Of a DNA stretch of 58,704 bases, positions 17,064-26,998 are shown piece by piece (positions within the stretch are counted from its first letter, which is position 1; every line of letters starts with the position of its first letter). Both the position numbers and the translations under genes were made by a program. The DNA comes from an uncultured Clostridium sp. Its GTDB lineage: Bacteria; Bacillota; Clostridia; TANB77; CAG-508. Where the stretch lies: NCBI GenBank assembly GCA_930991035.1, contig CAKNRV010000001.1, positions 1 through 58,704 of the forward strand. The letters run 5' to 3'. The notes below the pieces were generated by a model. That model was not told where the DNA came from and made no database searches. It was given only the letters and a program-made list of their open reading frames with translations.

Positions 17064-17706
17064 CAATTCTGTATCCCACTCCTTTTACTGTTGTAATAAT
17101 AGGTGTGCCTAGTTTTTGCCTAATTCTTTTCATATATACCGTAACAGTATTATCATATACATCATTTCCTGTCCAGTCCCATATTTTTTCAATAATATAT
17201 TCCCTAGAAATTGCTTTGTTTAGATTAGTAAATAATAACATTAATATCTTAAGTTCTAATGAAGAAAATATTAATTCTTTATTATTTTTGTAAACACACA
17301 TTTTATCCAAATCACAAGTTATATCTTTTATTTTAACTATATTCTTCTTTTTATTCCTTAGCATTATTTTATTAATTCTTGCCAATAGCTCCCTTGTAGA
17401 AAAGGGTTTTGTTACATAATCCTCTGCACCTAGTTCTAGTCCTTTTACTATATCATTTTCGTCGTCTTTGGCAGTTAAAAATATTGTGCTTATATTGTAC
17501 TTTTTATGTATAATTTTATATAAATCAAAGCCATTTCCATCTGGAAGAGTTACATCTAATATGATTAAATCTATTTTTTCTTTTTCTAATAGTTGTAATG
17601 CTTGTGCAACATTTTCAGCACTTATTACTATATATTTGTTTTGCTCCAAATTGTATTTTAGAGCTTTCGTTATAGATTTATTATCTTCTACAAGTAAAAT
17701 CTGCAT
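17053..17706 (-). CDS. OmpR-family response regulator
   Basis: 217 residues: an N-terminal receiver domain (acidic pair ED near residue 7, phospho-acceptor Asp in LIILDVTLPDG, conserved Thr/Lys in FLTAKDDE) and a C-terminal winged-helix DNA-binding domain ending TVTVYMKRIRQKLG and GVGYRI. Encoded just before its kinase, overlapping it. Likely target is the transporter operon upstream (18326-21710), from which it is separated by a toxin-antitoxin pair. SD AGAGAGG, ATG. Confidence 0.94.
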   Translation of the reverse strand: MQILLVEDNKSITKALKYNLEQNKYIVISAENVAQALQLLEKEKIDLIILDVTLPDGNGFDLYKIIHKKYNISTIFLTAKDDENDIVKGLELGAEDYVTKPFSTRELLARINKIMLRNKKKNIVKIKDITCDLDKMCVYKNNKELIFSSLELKILMLLFTNLNKAISREYIIEKIWDWTGNDVYDNTVTVYMKRIRQKLGTPIITTVKGVGYRIDEE

Positions 17707-17770
17707 TCTTAACCTCTCTTACACTAAAATCGATAGAAACTATTTTTCTATCGATTTGTTTTTTTGATTT

Positions 17771-18081
17771 CTATCTTAGATCTCTTTTTAATCTTTTTAG
17801 CGCTTTATTAATATCTAATCTAGTATGTAATATTGCTAGAACAACAGTATCATTACCTTTTATATGATAAATAACTCTATGTTTCTTATAAATAATCTGT
17901 CTTGCCTCATAATCTGATATAATATAATCCATTTTTTACCTATTTCCGGCATAGTCTCTAAAATATCTACATAGTCAACTAATTTTAGCATATATGCTTT
18001 TGCAGTCTCCTCTGTATTGTTTCTTGCCTCATCAATAAAATCAGTAATATTCTTTATTGCATTATCTGTCCAAATTACCAC
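17771..18081 (-). pseudogene. RelE/ParE-type toxin gene with a -1 frameshift
   Basis: The GTG start at 18081 opens MVIWTDNAIKNITDFID, a typical ParE/RelE N-terminus, but the frame runs out at 17860. Shifting by one base at the A6 run at 17932-17937 gives IGKKMDYIISDYEARQ, then KKHRVIYHIKGNDTVV and ILHTRLDINKALKRL, the normal toxin C-terminus, stopping at 17771; the restored length is about 103 residues. So either one A was lost, or ribosomes slip on AAA-AAA. ParE/RelE toxins poison gyrase or cleave mRNA at ribosomes; the type cannot be told from this. It overlaps the antitoxin gene by 7 bp. Confidence 0.75.
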
Positions 18082-18251
18082 TTATTAATAATCTCCTTTA
18101 CTTCTTTACTTGTTTTTGTATTTCCTTCTTCCATATCCTTTAATCCATTTTGAATTTCTAGCTGCATATATAGCATATATAATATTTCTTCATAACTAGT
18201 TGTATCGTCTATATTTTGTACTGTATTCAATATTAATTGTTTATCACTCAT
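18075..18251 (-). CDS. Small antitoxin of the RelE/ParE module
   Basis: 58 residues: acidic and helical, starting MSDKQLILNTVQNIDDTTS and ending SKEVKEIINKW. The start has a strong SD (GGAGGAGAG) and an extended -10-like TGGTACAAT about 30 bp upstream. The stop overlaps the GTG of the toxin gene, the usual translational coupling of type II modules. The middle segment EEILYMLYMQLEIQNGLKDMEEG is as expected for the toxin-wrapping part of a Phd/RelB-like antitoxin. Assignment is by position, size and partner; it is too short for a firm family call. Confidence 0.65.
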   Translation of the reverse strand: MSDKQLILNTVQNIDDTTSYEEILYMLYMQLEIQNGLKDMEEGNTKTSKEVKEIINKW

Positions 18252-18325
18252 ATAAACTCTCCTCCAATCTCTTTACTTATTGTACCATAAAATTTATCTT
18301 TTTACTACTATTTTTAATTTATTTT

Positions 18326-18997
18326 TTAGCTTTCTCGTACAATCTTACCGTCTTCGATTTCTATAATCCTATCGGCAATTTTAGCAATTTCAATATTATG
18401 TGTAATCATAATAATTGTTTGCTTATATTCTTTATTGGATTTTTTTAATAAATTCACTATCTCGTCACTTGACTTTGAATCAAGATTTCCAGTTGGCTCG
18501 TCAGCTAAAATAATGCTTGGATTTGTAATCATTGCTCTACCAATTGATGTTCTTTGTTGTTGTCCTCCAGATAATTCATTTGGTAAGTGTGTTCTTCTAT
18601 TTTCTAAACCTAATGATTGCAAAAGAGTATTTAAACGTTGTTTTTCAACTTTTTGATTATCTAAATCACAGGGAAGAGTTATATTTTCTTCTACATTTAA
18701 GATTGGTATTAAGTTATAAAATTGATAAATCAAACCAATCTGACGTCTTCTAAAGATAGCTAAACTATCGTCATCCATTTGGTATATATCTTTTCCATCA
18801 ATAAATACCTTCCCACTTGTTGGTCTATCCACACCACCTATTAAATGCAATAAAGTAGATTTACCACTTCCGCTAGCTCCAACTATTGCAACAAACTCTC
18901 CTTTTTGGACTGAAAATGACACATTATTAATAGCAACAACCTTTGACTCACCTTTTCCATAAGTTTTGGTTAGGTTTTCAACTCTCAAAATTTCCAT
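18326..18997 (-). CDS. ABC transporter ATPase (MacB/BceA-type)
   Basis: 223 residues from the ATG at 18997, preceded by GGAGGAG; the longer frame to 19087 lies in a repeat and lacks an SD. Walker A GASGSGKST, Q-loop IYQFYNLIP, signature LSGGQQQR, Walker B ILADEPTGNLDS and switch His ITHN are all intact. The NEL/LPNELSGG context and small size are typical of LolD/MacB-class ATPases that power FtsX-type permeases. Its partner permease is encoded upstream at 19143-21710 across a 121-bp hairpin repeat. Probably exports or releases a cell-wall-active peptide from the membrane. Confidence 0.93.
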   Translation of the reverse strand: MEILRVENLTKTYGKGESKVVAINNVSFSVQKGEFVAIVGASGSGKSTLLHLIGGVDRPTSGKVFIDGKDIYQMDDDSLAIFRRRQIGLIYQFYNLIPILNVEENITLPCDLDNQKVEKQRLNTLLQSLGLENRRTHLPNELSGGQQQRTSIGRAMITNPSIILADEPTGNLDSKSSDEIVNLLKKSNKEYKQTIIMITHNIEIAKIADRIIEIEDGKIVRES

Positions 18998-19019
18998 TTT
19001 TTCTCCTCCTCTTTCTATA

Positions 19020-19140
19020 CTTGAAAAATAATTGTGCTTTTGGCTAGGCAAACAAGCGAGAAAACCGGAGGTGTACTTTGTGTACATCGAGGATTTTCGA
19101 AGCGATGTTTAACAACGCCAAAACGCAACTATTTTTCAAG
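19020..19140 (-). repeat. Long hairpin repeat between permease and ATPase genes (GGCTAGGC family)
   Basis: Outer arms CTTGAAAAATA and TATTTTTCAAG enclose TTTTGGC / GCCAAAA, then GCGAGAAAACC / GGATTTTCGA-type arms, with apex GAGGTGTACTTTGTGTACATCGA. It shares design and apex with 10407-10530. It starts three bases after the permease stop and lies inside what should be one operon, so it may tune the permease-to-ATPase ratio. Confidence 0.7.
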
Positions 19141-19142
19141 TT

Positions 19143-21710
19143 CTATATGTTTTCCTTCCTAATCGTCTCCACAACATTCTGTTTATTAATTTTACTTATT
19201 GCAAATCTCATTATTATAAACACTATCACAAACACAAATATTATAGATATCAAAATTGCAGAAATTGGTACCATAAAGCCATAATCTAAGCTTTGTGAAA
19301 ATGCTATGTAGATTGCATAAGATGCTATTAGTCCTAATATTATTCCATATAGTAATGCTTTAAAAGAATAAAATATTGTTTCCATATTTATCATTCTATT
19401 AAATTCTTTTTTTGTCATTCCTATGCTTTTTAACATTGCAAATTCTTTTTGTCTTAGCTCGATATTCGATGTTAAAGTATTGAAAATATTAGTTACCCCT
19501 ACTAGAGTAATTACAGCTATAAATCCATAAGCAAATATAGAAATAACTAAATTCATTGCATCATAGAATTTTACTTCATTTGCAATATTAAAAATATATA
19601 CATCATCATATTTTTGAATTTGCTGTTCTAATTCGTCTGGTGTATCTGAGTCTATTGCCAATATATATGGTCTAAAATGAATTTCATCTTTATATTCGTC
19701 TGTATTTAGTATTATAATTCCTCTACTACTTATGTTTTCAAATCCGTTTGGTACAATATCTGTTACGCCTCCAATTTTGATATTAAATACTTTATTTTGT
19801 ATTGTTCCTGTGATAATATCATTTTTTGAATATGTAAATAGCCTATCAACAGTTGTTTTTCCATCCGCATATAAACTGCAATAATCATATAAGATTGCTT
19901 GATTTTTTATGTTTTCATAATTTAAGCCTACTTTATTGCAATAAGTTTCAAAATCCTTACTATTTAGACCAATTACCTCTATTGAAATTTGACCTAATTG
20001 TGTATTGTATTCATTTAAAACTTTGTTTCCAAAATTAGAAATTTTTGAAGTGTCTTCTACTACCATTGTAGGGCTTGAATTTTCATCTGTTGTTCTTATG
20101 TCATATACAAGTGTATAATTAGATAATTTTTCATTTTGTATTACTTTTAGCAATTCATTTCCAGTTGTTGAAGCACAAGTTATACTAAAGTTATAATCAT
20201 AGTTTTTATAGTATCCGCTCATTGCCTCAAAAGCATAAGAAATTAATGCCGAAGAAGCAATAAACACAAATACACTTACTGCAATAGAGATAACCGTGGT
20301 TCTGTATTTTTTTTTGCTACGCTTTAAATTTTTGTATGCAATTACCCCACCAACACCAAATAATTTTTTTATAAATTTTGGAGCCTTTATTTTTTTACTA
20401 TTTATTTTTATTTCTTGACTACTTCTTATTGCTTCTAGTGGTGTTATTTTTTTAGCTTTTCGTGCAGCAGAAAGGCAAGAAAAATATACCGTAACTAAAC
20501 CTAATATTGCAGATAATAAAATTGGTATAATTGACATACTAAACACTATTTTTGCATTTAAAATGTCTCCTAAAATTTCTCGCACTATTATTACAAGAAT
20601 AAATACAGCTGCCACGCCTGCTAATATTCCTAATGGAATTCCTATTAAGCTTAAAATCATTCCTTCTTGTATAACACTTTTTCGTATCTGCCTTTTAGTT
20701 GCTCCTACACTTGAAAGCATTCCATACATTTTTATTTTTTCTATAAGAGAAATTGCAAATGCATTTTTTATGCAGTAAATACTTGTTAGTATAATAATGA
20801 TAATTGCAACTATTACAATTGCGGTTATCATTGTCATAGTAGAATCGCTTACTTCAAATGCTTCCCATCTTAAAAGTTCATAATTAATGCTATATATATA
20901 ATCCGTATTTGCAAATTCTCCAGAATCCATATCAAGACCAATCATTTCCATAAATGCACTTTCGCAATCAGATGGATTTTTAAGTGCAATATACATATTT
21001 GTATTTCCCATATTAAGTCCATTTGTAACACAAGTATATCCAGCGTCATACATATATGAAATTGCTTTTATTGGTGTGTCTTCTTTTGACATTATACCTA
21101 CTATTGTAAATTCTTGTGTTAGATTAACTTTTATTTCTTCCCCAGCGTCTTTTTTTGTTCCATCTGGATTGTACATAGCTTCATAAGGCTCATATTCAAA
21201 TCCAGATTTTATGTAATCTTCTCCTGCATATCTATCTCCAATATTTAAAGTGATTTTATCTCCTATTTTATAATCTACCTTTGCATCATTTATAACATCT
21301 TCACTAATTGCTATTTCGTTGTTGTTTTGTGGATACCTTCCTTCTATCAATTTTAATGACATATTATTAAATGTAGTTTCGTTTAACGAATATAAATGTA
21401 TATACGGTTTATTACTATTTTGACTATCTGGCAAAATAGAATATCCTACATCATTTATCACATTTACATCTTTAACATCTCTATTGTTTTGGAATTTTTC
21501 TATATCCGTCTCAGTCACTTTAGATAGTTTTAAATGATAATACCCAGTATCTGCAATAGTAGTCTCTATAAGTGTTTTGTGTAAGCTTGTTGCCATTCCA
21601 GCAACTGCACAAATTAGCGCAGTAGAAAGCATTATTCCAATAATAGTACCTATTGTTCTTTTTTTGTTTAACTTTAAATTTCGTAAAGTTAATTTTGTAA
21701 AAACATTCAT
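19143..21710 (-). CDS. FtsX-like ABC transporter permease
   Basis: 855 residues with the doubled FtsX layout: an N-terminal helix (about 17-35), a large extracytoplasmic domain, three helices around 285-430 ending in an FtsX-type block (GMLSSVGATKRQIRKSV), another N-terminal-type helix near 470-490, a second outer domain, and three C-terminal helices with the matching FAMLKSIGMTKKEFNRMI. The two similar SVGATK / SIGMTK motifs mark the two halves. With the ATPase, the kinase and the regulator on the same strand it forms a peptide-sensing/resistance-like set. SD AGGAGTG, ATG. The substrate is not deducible. Confidence 0.88.
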   Translation of the reverse strand: MNVFTKLTLRNLKLNKKRTIGTIIGIMLSTALICAVAGMATSLHKTLIETTIADTGYYHLKLSKVTETDIEKFQNNRDVKDVNVINDVGYSILPDSQNSNKPYIHLYSLNETTFNNMSLKLIEGRYPQNNNEIAISEDVINDAKVDYKIGDKITLNIGDRYAGEDYIKSGFEYEPYEAMYNPDGTKKDAGEEIKVNLTQEFTIVGIMSKEDTPIKAISYMYDAGYTCVTNGLNMGNTNMYIALKNPSDCESAFMEMIGLDMDSGEFANTDYIYSINYELLRWEAFEVSDSTMTMITAIVIVAIIIIILTSIYCIKNAFAISLIEKIKMYGMLSSVGATKRQIRKSVIQEGMILSLIGIPLGILAGVAAVFILVIIVREILGDILNAKIVFSMSIIPILLSAILGLVTVYFSCLSAARKAKKITPLEAIRSSQEIKINSKKIKAPKFIKKLFGVGGVIAYKNLKRSKKKYRTTVISIAVSVFVFIASSALISYAFEAMSGYYKNYDYNFSITCASTTGNELLKVIQNEKLSNYTLVYDIRTTDENSSPTMVVEDTSKISNFGNKVLNEYNTQLGQISIEVIGLNSKDFETYCNKVGLNYENIKNQAILYDYCSLYADGKTTVDRLFTYSKNDIITGTIQNKVFNIKIGGVTDIVPNGFENISSRGIIILNTDEYKDEIHFRPYILAIDSDTPDELEQQIQKYDDVYIFNIANEVKFYDAMNLVISIFAYGFIAVITLVGVTNIFNTLTSNIELRQKEFAMLKSIGMTKKEFNRMINMETIFYSFKALLYGIILGLIASYAIYIAFSQSLDYGFMVPISAILISIIFVFVIVFIIMRFAISKINKQNVVETIRKENI

Positions 21711-21874
21711 ATCGCTCTCACTCCTTGTATAATAAATTTAACCTTTTATTATGAACCCACCTATAAGTTATTAATTGATTAAAGCAATTTTACTAGCATT
21801 ATTATACAAATTCTAAAGTGACAAGTAAGTGACTTTTATAATAATGTTGCATAATTTTTTATGATAGTGTTGGT

Positions 21875-21910
21875 ACAAAAAAATGACCCCAATTTGGAGT
21901 CATTTTTTGT
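21875..21910 (-). terminator. Terminator after the 21916 gene
   Basis: AAAAAATGACCCC / GGAGTCATTTTTT hairpin with a T6 tract, five bases beyond the stop. The same sequence, with a one-base loop difference, terminates the paralogue at 27480. Confidence 0.85.
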
Positions 21911-21915
21911 GCGTG

Positions 21916-22230
21916 CTATTCGTCTGTTGCAATGTCTAAATAGATATCTCTGTCTCTTATACTAGGAAATTTGATTGCAAAACTAATCAAGACACAAGTT
22001 CCACCAATTTCTGTAAACTCTTCTATGTCTTCCTCTACTTCTAGCACCTCCTCATTAATGAATGGCACTCCATTAAACTGAGATGCTATTATAAAATGCT
22101 CAATTGCAATCCGTATTAATTCTCCCATTGACCGTTCTAGAGATATTGCTTCTGTACATCCGCCTTCGATGTGTACAACTTTTTCTTCATCAGCATAGTA
22201 AAAGTTCCACACAGTCCGATTTTCAGACAT
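21916..22230 (-). CDS. Small acidic hypothetical protein, paralogue of the 27480 gene
   Basis: 104 residues, acidic, no membrane segment or signal. It shares with the product of 27480-27797 the pattern GEL-x5-A-x-E-x-F-x8-GV-x-F followed by an acidic stretch and FAIKFPS (FAIRFPS in the other), so the two are clear paralogues. I do not recognise the family. SD AGAAGG, ATG, with its own terminator. The pair brackets the secA-like and pilin-Hint genes, which could mean a duplicated accessory cassette or immunity-type partners; neither is shown. Confidence 0.7.
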   Translation of the reverse strand: MSENRTVWNFYYADEEKVVHIEGGCTEAISLERSMGELIRIAIEHFIIASQFNGVPFINEEVLEVEEDIEEFTEIGGTCVLISFAIKFPSIRDRDIYLDIATDE

Positions 22231-22381
22231 TTAGCATACCTTCTTTCAAAAAAGATGTACATATTATAACACATTTTTTGTCATTATGCAAACTTCGTTC
22301 TAATCTAATCGGTCTTGCTTAAGTTATACTAATTCAATGATCCTATATTTGTTTTTTTAATACTTGGGCTAAATATTTAGT

Positions 22382-24921
22382 TTAATATACCTCTTTAATA
22401 TTGTTATAATCAGTCAAAAACATAAGTTGTGTTACAGTATTTAGCTTTATATTCATAACCAAGTGGTCAAATTCTCTTTTTGCTATTACTGCATACTTTT
22501 CTACTGGATTATATTTGCCATACAGTTGTAACTCTATTCCCTGCTCTATTTCTTCCATTCTTTCCAAGTGTTCTATCCATTCTTCGTCTATTGTTTTTAA
22601 AAGTTTTTGCTTTTGAATATTTTCATACTTTTCTTTTCCTATTAGTTCTTTTTTATCAAGATATCTATTATATATCTTTTTCTTTAGCTTTTCTAAATTT
22701 TCCTTCTGAACTTTTAAATTTTCAACCTCTTCAAGTCTATTTATTATTGCATTTGATTTTTCTGAATTGTCATTCAAAATATACTCACAAAAATAAGATA
22801 TAAAATTTTCTATAACTTCGTCTATATTCCCATTTAGTACTTTATCTCTATCCATATATATTAAATTTCTTTGGCTTCCCAATATATCGTCATAATATAC
22901 AAGACGTTTTCGTATGCTGTACCCTCTATTCTCAGCTTTTTGTTGCGCCTTTTTTATTTGTTTATTCACAAATATATTTTTTATTTCAAAGTATTTTACA
23001 CTTTTATTGTTATGATTATTACTTGAATTATTCAATTTATTTATCTTTATATTTTTCTTTTTGCTGTACTTTCTTTTATATTTATCTATCTTATCCCTAT
23101 TTCCATAAATTTTTATAAGTTCGTCTTCTAAGCTAACATAAAAAACACTTTCTCCTACTTCTCCTTGTCTGCCACTTCTTCCTCTTAATTGTTCGTCCAC
23201 TCTTCTTGAGTCATTTTTTTCTGTTCCAATTACTTTTAGTCCCCCTGCATTTGCAACCTTTTTATGGTCTTTAAAATTGCCTGATGCACCACCTAATAAT
23301 ATATTTGTTCCTCTGCCTGCCATATTGGTTGCAATTGTTATTTTTCCTGCTCTTCCAGCCTCTTTTACAATTTCTGCTTCTTCTTTGTATTTTTTTGCAT
23401 TTAGTACATTATGCTTTAAATTATTTTGACTTAATTTCTGACTTAATCTTTCTGATTTTTCAATCGATGTAGTTCCTATTAAAACAGGTTGCTTTTTCTT
23501 TTGACTTTCTTTTACTTCTTCAATAATTGCTTCATATTTTGCCTCTTCTGTTGCAAAAACTCTGTCTTTTTTATCTTTTCTTATTGTTTTTTTATTTGTC
23601 TTTATAGAAATAACATCAGTGCAATAAATTTTTTCAAATTCCTCCCTTGATGCTTTAGCAGTTCCTGTCATCCCAGATAATTTATTATATAGCTTAAAGT
23701 AATTTTGTGTTGAAATAGTTGCCACCAATCCAGAAACCTCACTAATCTTTAAATTTTCCTTTGCTTCAATTGCTTGTTGCAATCCTTTTGTAAACTTTTT
23801 TCCATACATTATTCTTCCAGTAAATTTATCTATCAAATATACAGAGTCATTCTGTACTATATAGTCTACATCTTTTTTTAATATTTCATTTGCTCTTAGT
23901 GCTTGTCTTACATCGTTTATTATGCTAGCATTTTCTTCTGCATAAAAATTTGATACTGCATATTCTTTTCCGCCTTTTGTATCCCTTTTTGCGTTAGTTC
24001 TGCTGTTTTATTGGTCAAATCCACCACATAATCATATTTTTCATTTTCTATTAATTGCTTCTTATTTTTTGGCTCCTCTTTTGTAATAGTTATTCCAGTT
24101 AATGCATTTACAAACCTATTTGCTTTTAAATATGGTTCTTTCGAAAAATTCTTTTCTTTTCGTGAAATTATCATTGGTGTTTCTGTTTCATCCAATAGAA
24201 TACTATCCGCCTCGTCTATAATTGCATAATTAAGTTCCCTTTGTACCACATCTTCTGGATATGGCGCAATATGGTCTCGCAAGTAATCAAAACCAAACTC
24301 TGTATTAGTTCCATAAGTTATGTCTTTTTGATATGCATTCTTTCTATCAGATGTTTTCATATTCTGACAAATCAGTCCAACAGAAAGTCCCAAAAACTCA
24401 AATATCTTGCCTATTTCTTCATAATCTCTTTTAGCTAGATATTCATTTGTAGTTACTATATGAACTCCCTTTCCATCTAACGCGTTCAAATACGCTGGAA
24501 GACTAGCAATTATACTCTTTCCTTCTCCTGCTTTAATTTCTGCAATTCCTCCTTCGTTTAATACATAGCCTGCCATTATTTGCACATCATATAGTCTTTT
24601 GCCTGTAACTCTTCGTGCTGCTTCTCTTACTACTGCGTATGCTTCTGGTAGAATTTCTAATAGTTTTTTTCTATTACTAAAATTTGTTTTTGCTATTTCG
24701 TTATTTGTATCCTTATGCTTCTCAAAAATACTGCCATTCCTTCTTATATTTAATTTTGACTCAGTAATGGGATTATTAGAATTATTGACCTTATAGCCTT
24801 TAGCATTATTATTAAGTCTCTTCTTAAATTCATATGTTTTGTTTTTTAATTGTTCGTCTGTGCACTTTTTTATTTTGTTTTCTAAATTGTTTATTTCTTT
24901 TAATACTGCATTTGCTCTCAA
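22382..24921 (-). pseudogene. Divergent SecA ATPase (SecA2-like) gene, frameshifted
   Basis: Two adjacent frames together encode one SecA-like translocase motor. The first (24921-23920) has [18 protein letters not shown]1 Walker A AGEGKS (usually GEGKT) and [10 protein letters not shown]. The second (ending 22382) has the cross-domain helix, SGMTGTAK, IATNMAGRGTN (usually GTD), QLRGRSGRQG and SLEDELI. The switch needs one extra A at the A4 run 23966-23969, after which [12 protein letters not shown] continues the homology. No C-terminal zinc finger. No ATG opens it: TTG 24921 lacks a well-placed SD, and the frame stays open to 25011 with plausible coding sequence. The altered motifs suggest an accessory SecA under relaxed constraint, perhaps for the adjacent pilin-like substrate. 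Confidence 0.8.
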
Positions 24922-25119
24922 TGTATAATTGCCATCTCCTTCTGGTTTGGTTATGAATATTTTATTCTTGTATATTCTTATATTTAGGTGTCTTTTTAAT
25001 CCAAATGTTTTTTATCTATGCTTTCTATGACCATAATACTTGTAACTTGATTCATATGTTTTATTTATATCATAGATATAAATAAATTTCAATAAAATTT
25101 GGCTATTATATTCTGTTCT

Positions 25120-25170
25120 TTAAATATAAAAGTAAATTCCACATTTACCTGAATTTACTTTTATATTTAA
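25120..25170 (-). terminator. 20-bp perfect stem terminator after the pilin-Hint gene
   Basis: Arms 25120-25139 and 25151-25170 are perfectly complementary with an 11-nt loop. It lies 87 bases after the stop at 25257. The stretch between it and the secA-like frame (25012-25119) is AT-rich with no other signal that I can see. Confidence 0.7.
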
Positions 25171-25256
25171 CCTTATATTTCTGTTATCATATAATGGTCT
25201 TTTAATTTTATATCTAGGCAATATGCATATTGTAAATTTTGTTGTTTTTCAATTTT

Positions 25257-26885
25257 CTACTTTTCCATTTGAACCAATCTCTCTACATACTCTGTTAATG
25301 TCTTGGTATGCTTTACATCATTTCCATTGTTTACTTCTTTTGGTTGCTCTGCTAACCTTAGTCCATAGAATAATTTATCTGGTATACTTGCATATTCTTC
25401 TCTTCTTGACAATTTTCTGTTATCTTTTACAAACTTCATATTTTCTATTTTATACAAGTTATTTAGTCTTAGCGACGTTAATATTCCATTTGCAAATAGA
25501 TTCATATGATAATCTGTTATTATGTTGTAATAATTTACTGGCTCCTCCACAACTTTTCTTTCTACTAATTTTGTTGTACTTCCATCTTTCAAGAATGTTG
25601 TTGTTCCTATTGGTGTATCTTCTTCATTCATTGTGTATGTAAATTTTTGCGCTTCCATATTATATATTCTGTGGTCTATTACTGTTTTTAATTCTGTTCC
25701 ATTATCAAATTTTATTAGGTTATACTCTTGTGCTACTTGTTTTTTCTTTATCCACAATGGTTTTGCTTCTGCAAAACATCCATTATCAAAATCCCAAACT
25801 AGTAATTTATCTTCATATGTGATGTCTTCTATGTTTTTAGTTGTATGGTCTGCTAAGGTTATTTTTGTGCCTTCTGCTAGGCAAGCACAATAATATTGTA
25901 ATCTAAATTCGTCTTCGTCAGTAGAACCATCTTCAAAAGTAAATTCTAATTTGTAAAGAGCTCCCAACACATTGCTACTTTTTAATACTGATGGTATAAT
26001 TATTTTCCCATCAGATGTAAGTTCTATTCTGTCTCTAAATTCTTCTCTTTCATACTCTCCTGCATAATTCATTACAGTAACTATTCTTGCAGATACTATT
26101 TCAGAAGTTCCTTCATACTCATATAATATCTCTCCATCATATAACACATCGTCATAGGGAGCTGTCAAATCTTCTCTACTTATTGTCTCTCCTTCCAGCT
26201 TATTCGTAATCCAACTTCCCCATCTACCATACAGTGATATATCTCCTGTTATTTCGTCTCCTTCGTGAGCTTCATTTGTATAGTCTGCATCATAATACCA
26301 TCCTGCAAAATTTCCTACTACTCCTTCCGGTGTTCCTTCTGGGAACACTACTACATCTGATTCTCCTGTTTGCCAAAAGGTTCCATTTGCCATATATGTT
26401 ATTGTATATAGCGTTATTGCTGTCATTGCTAAAATTCCTAACTGCTCTAGCCAAGTTTTCTCTTGCTCTGTTACTTCTTCTGGTCTATATCTTAATTCAT
26501 TTTTTTGTATTACATATTTATTGGCATCTCCTTCTTCTATTCCATTTATTATGTTTTTTATTTCTTCTGCGTCATACACATTTACTGTTTTGTCTATTCC
26601 TTCTCTCATTTGTGTTGCTAATGCATACATTTCTGCTGTTTCTTCGTACGTTTTTACTTTTGCTGCAAATGATGCAAACTGTGCACTATTTATTAATCCA
26701 TCATCCCCTAATGCTGTATTTATTACTATTGTTGATAATATTATTATGATTACTATGGTAATTACTAATGCTACTAGTGTTATTCCTGTTTTGCTTCGCA
26801 CCACTTCTTTTATTGCTCTATTCTCTGTATTATCATTTTGGTTATTTGTATATGCTTTCTTTTTCTGTTTTTTTCTTCCTATCAT
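25257..26885 (-). CDS. Prepilin-like secreted protein with InlB-type repeat and C-terminal Hint domain
   Basis: 542 residues from ATG 26885 (AAAGG nine nt before it). Basic N-terminus, then SKTGITLVALVITIVIIIIL, a type IV prepilin peptidase site with its hydrophobic helix, followed by GDDGLINSAQ as in many clostridial pseudopilins. Residues about 160-225 match the Listeria-Bacteroides (InlB B) repeat, ending FAGWYYDADYTNEAHEGDEI...LYGRWG. After a beta-rich spacer, a Hint domain begins at Cys in CACLAEGTKITL, with VWDFDNG, LKTVIDHRIYN (block B-like) and YHMNLFANGILTS at its end. Hint domains self-cleave through their first Cys. No homing endonuclease is seen and only about 70 residues follow, so this looks like a processing module, not an intein. 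Leader region at 26895-27479. Confidence 0.8.
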   Translation of the reverse strand: MIGRKKQKKKAYTNNQNDNTENRAIKEVVRSKTGITLVALVITIVIIIILSTIVINTALGDDGLINSAQFASFAAKVKTYEETAEMYALATQMREGIDKTVNVYDAEEIKNIINGIEEGDANKYVIQKNELRYRPEEVTEQEKTWLEQLGILAMTAITLYTITYMANGTFWQTGESDVVVFPEGTPEGVVGNFAGWYYDADYTNEAHEGDEITGDISLYGRWGSWITNKLEGETISREDLTAPYDDVLYDGEILYEYEGTSEIVSARIVTVMNYAGEYEREEFRDRIELTSDGKIIIPSVLKSSNVLGALYKLEFTFEDGSTDEDEFRLQYYCACLAEGTKITLADHTTKNIEDITYEDKLLVWDFDNGCFAEAKPLWIKKKQVAQEYNLIKFDNGTELKTVIDHRIYNMEAQKFTYTMNEEDTPIGTTTFLKDGSTTKLVERKVVEEPVNYYNIITDYHMNLFANGILTSLRLNNLYKIENMKFVKDNRKLSRREEYASIPDKLFYGLRLAEQPKEVNNGNDVKHTKTLTEYVERLVQMEK

Positions 26886-26998
26886 TTCTTTCATCCTTTC
26901 TTTTTGATTTTTAACATTTAAAAATATAAATTAAATCTACCAACAATCACGCATATCTGTCTTTGCTTTCTAACATTATTGTCCTTTTTAACAGACTC

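Noticed and set aside
25257..26885. Intein inside the pilin-like gene
   Set aside because: The Hint domain is near the C-terminus, no homing endonuclease is present, and the flanks do not join into a known host protein.
25223..26907. Leu/Phe/Ser-rich plus-strand open frames, here and opposite most minus-strand genes
   Set aside because: They are antisense shadows of AT-rich coding sequence: no ribosome binding sites and no recognisable domains, just hydrophobic low-complexity composition.
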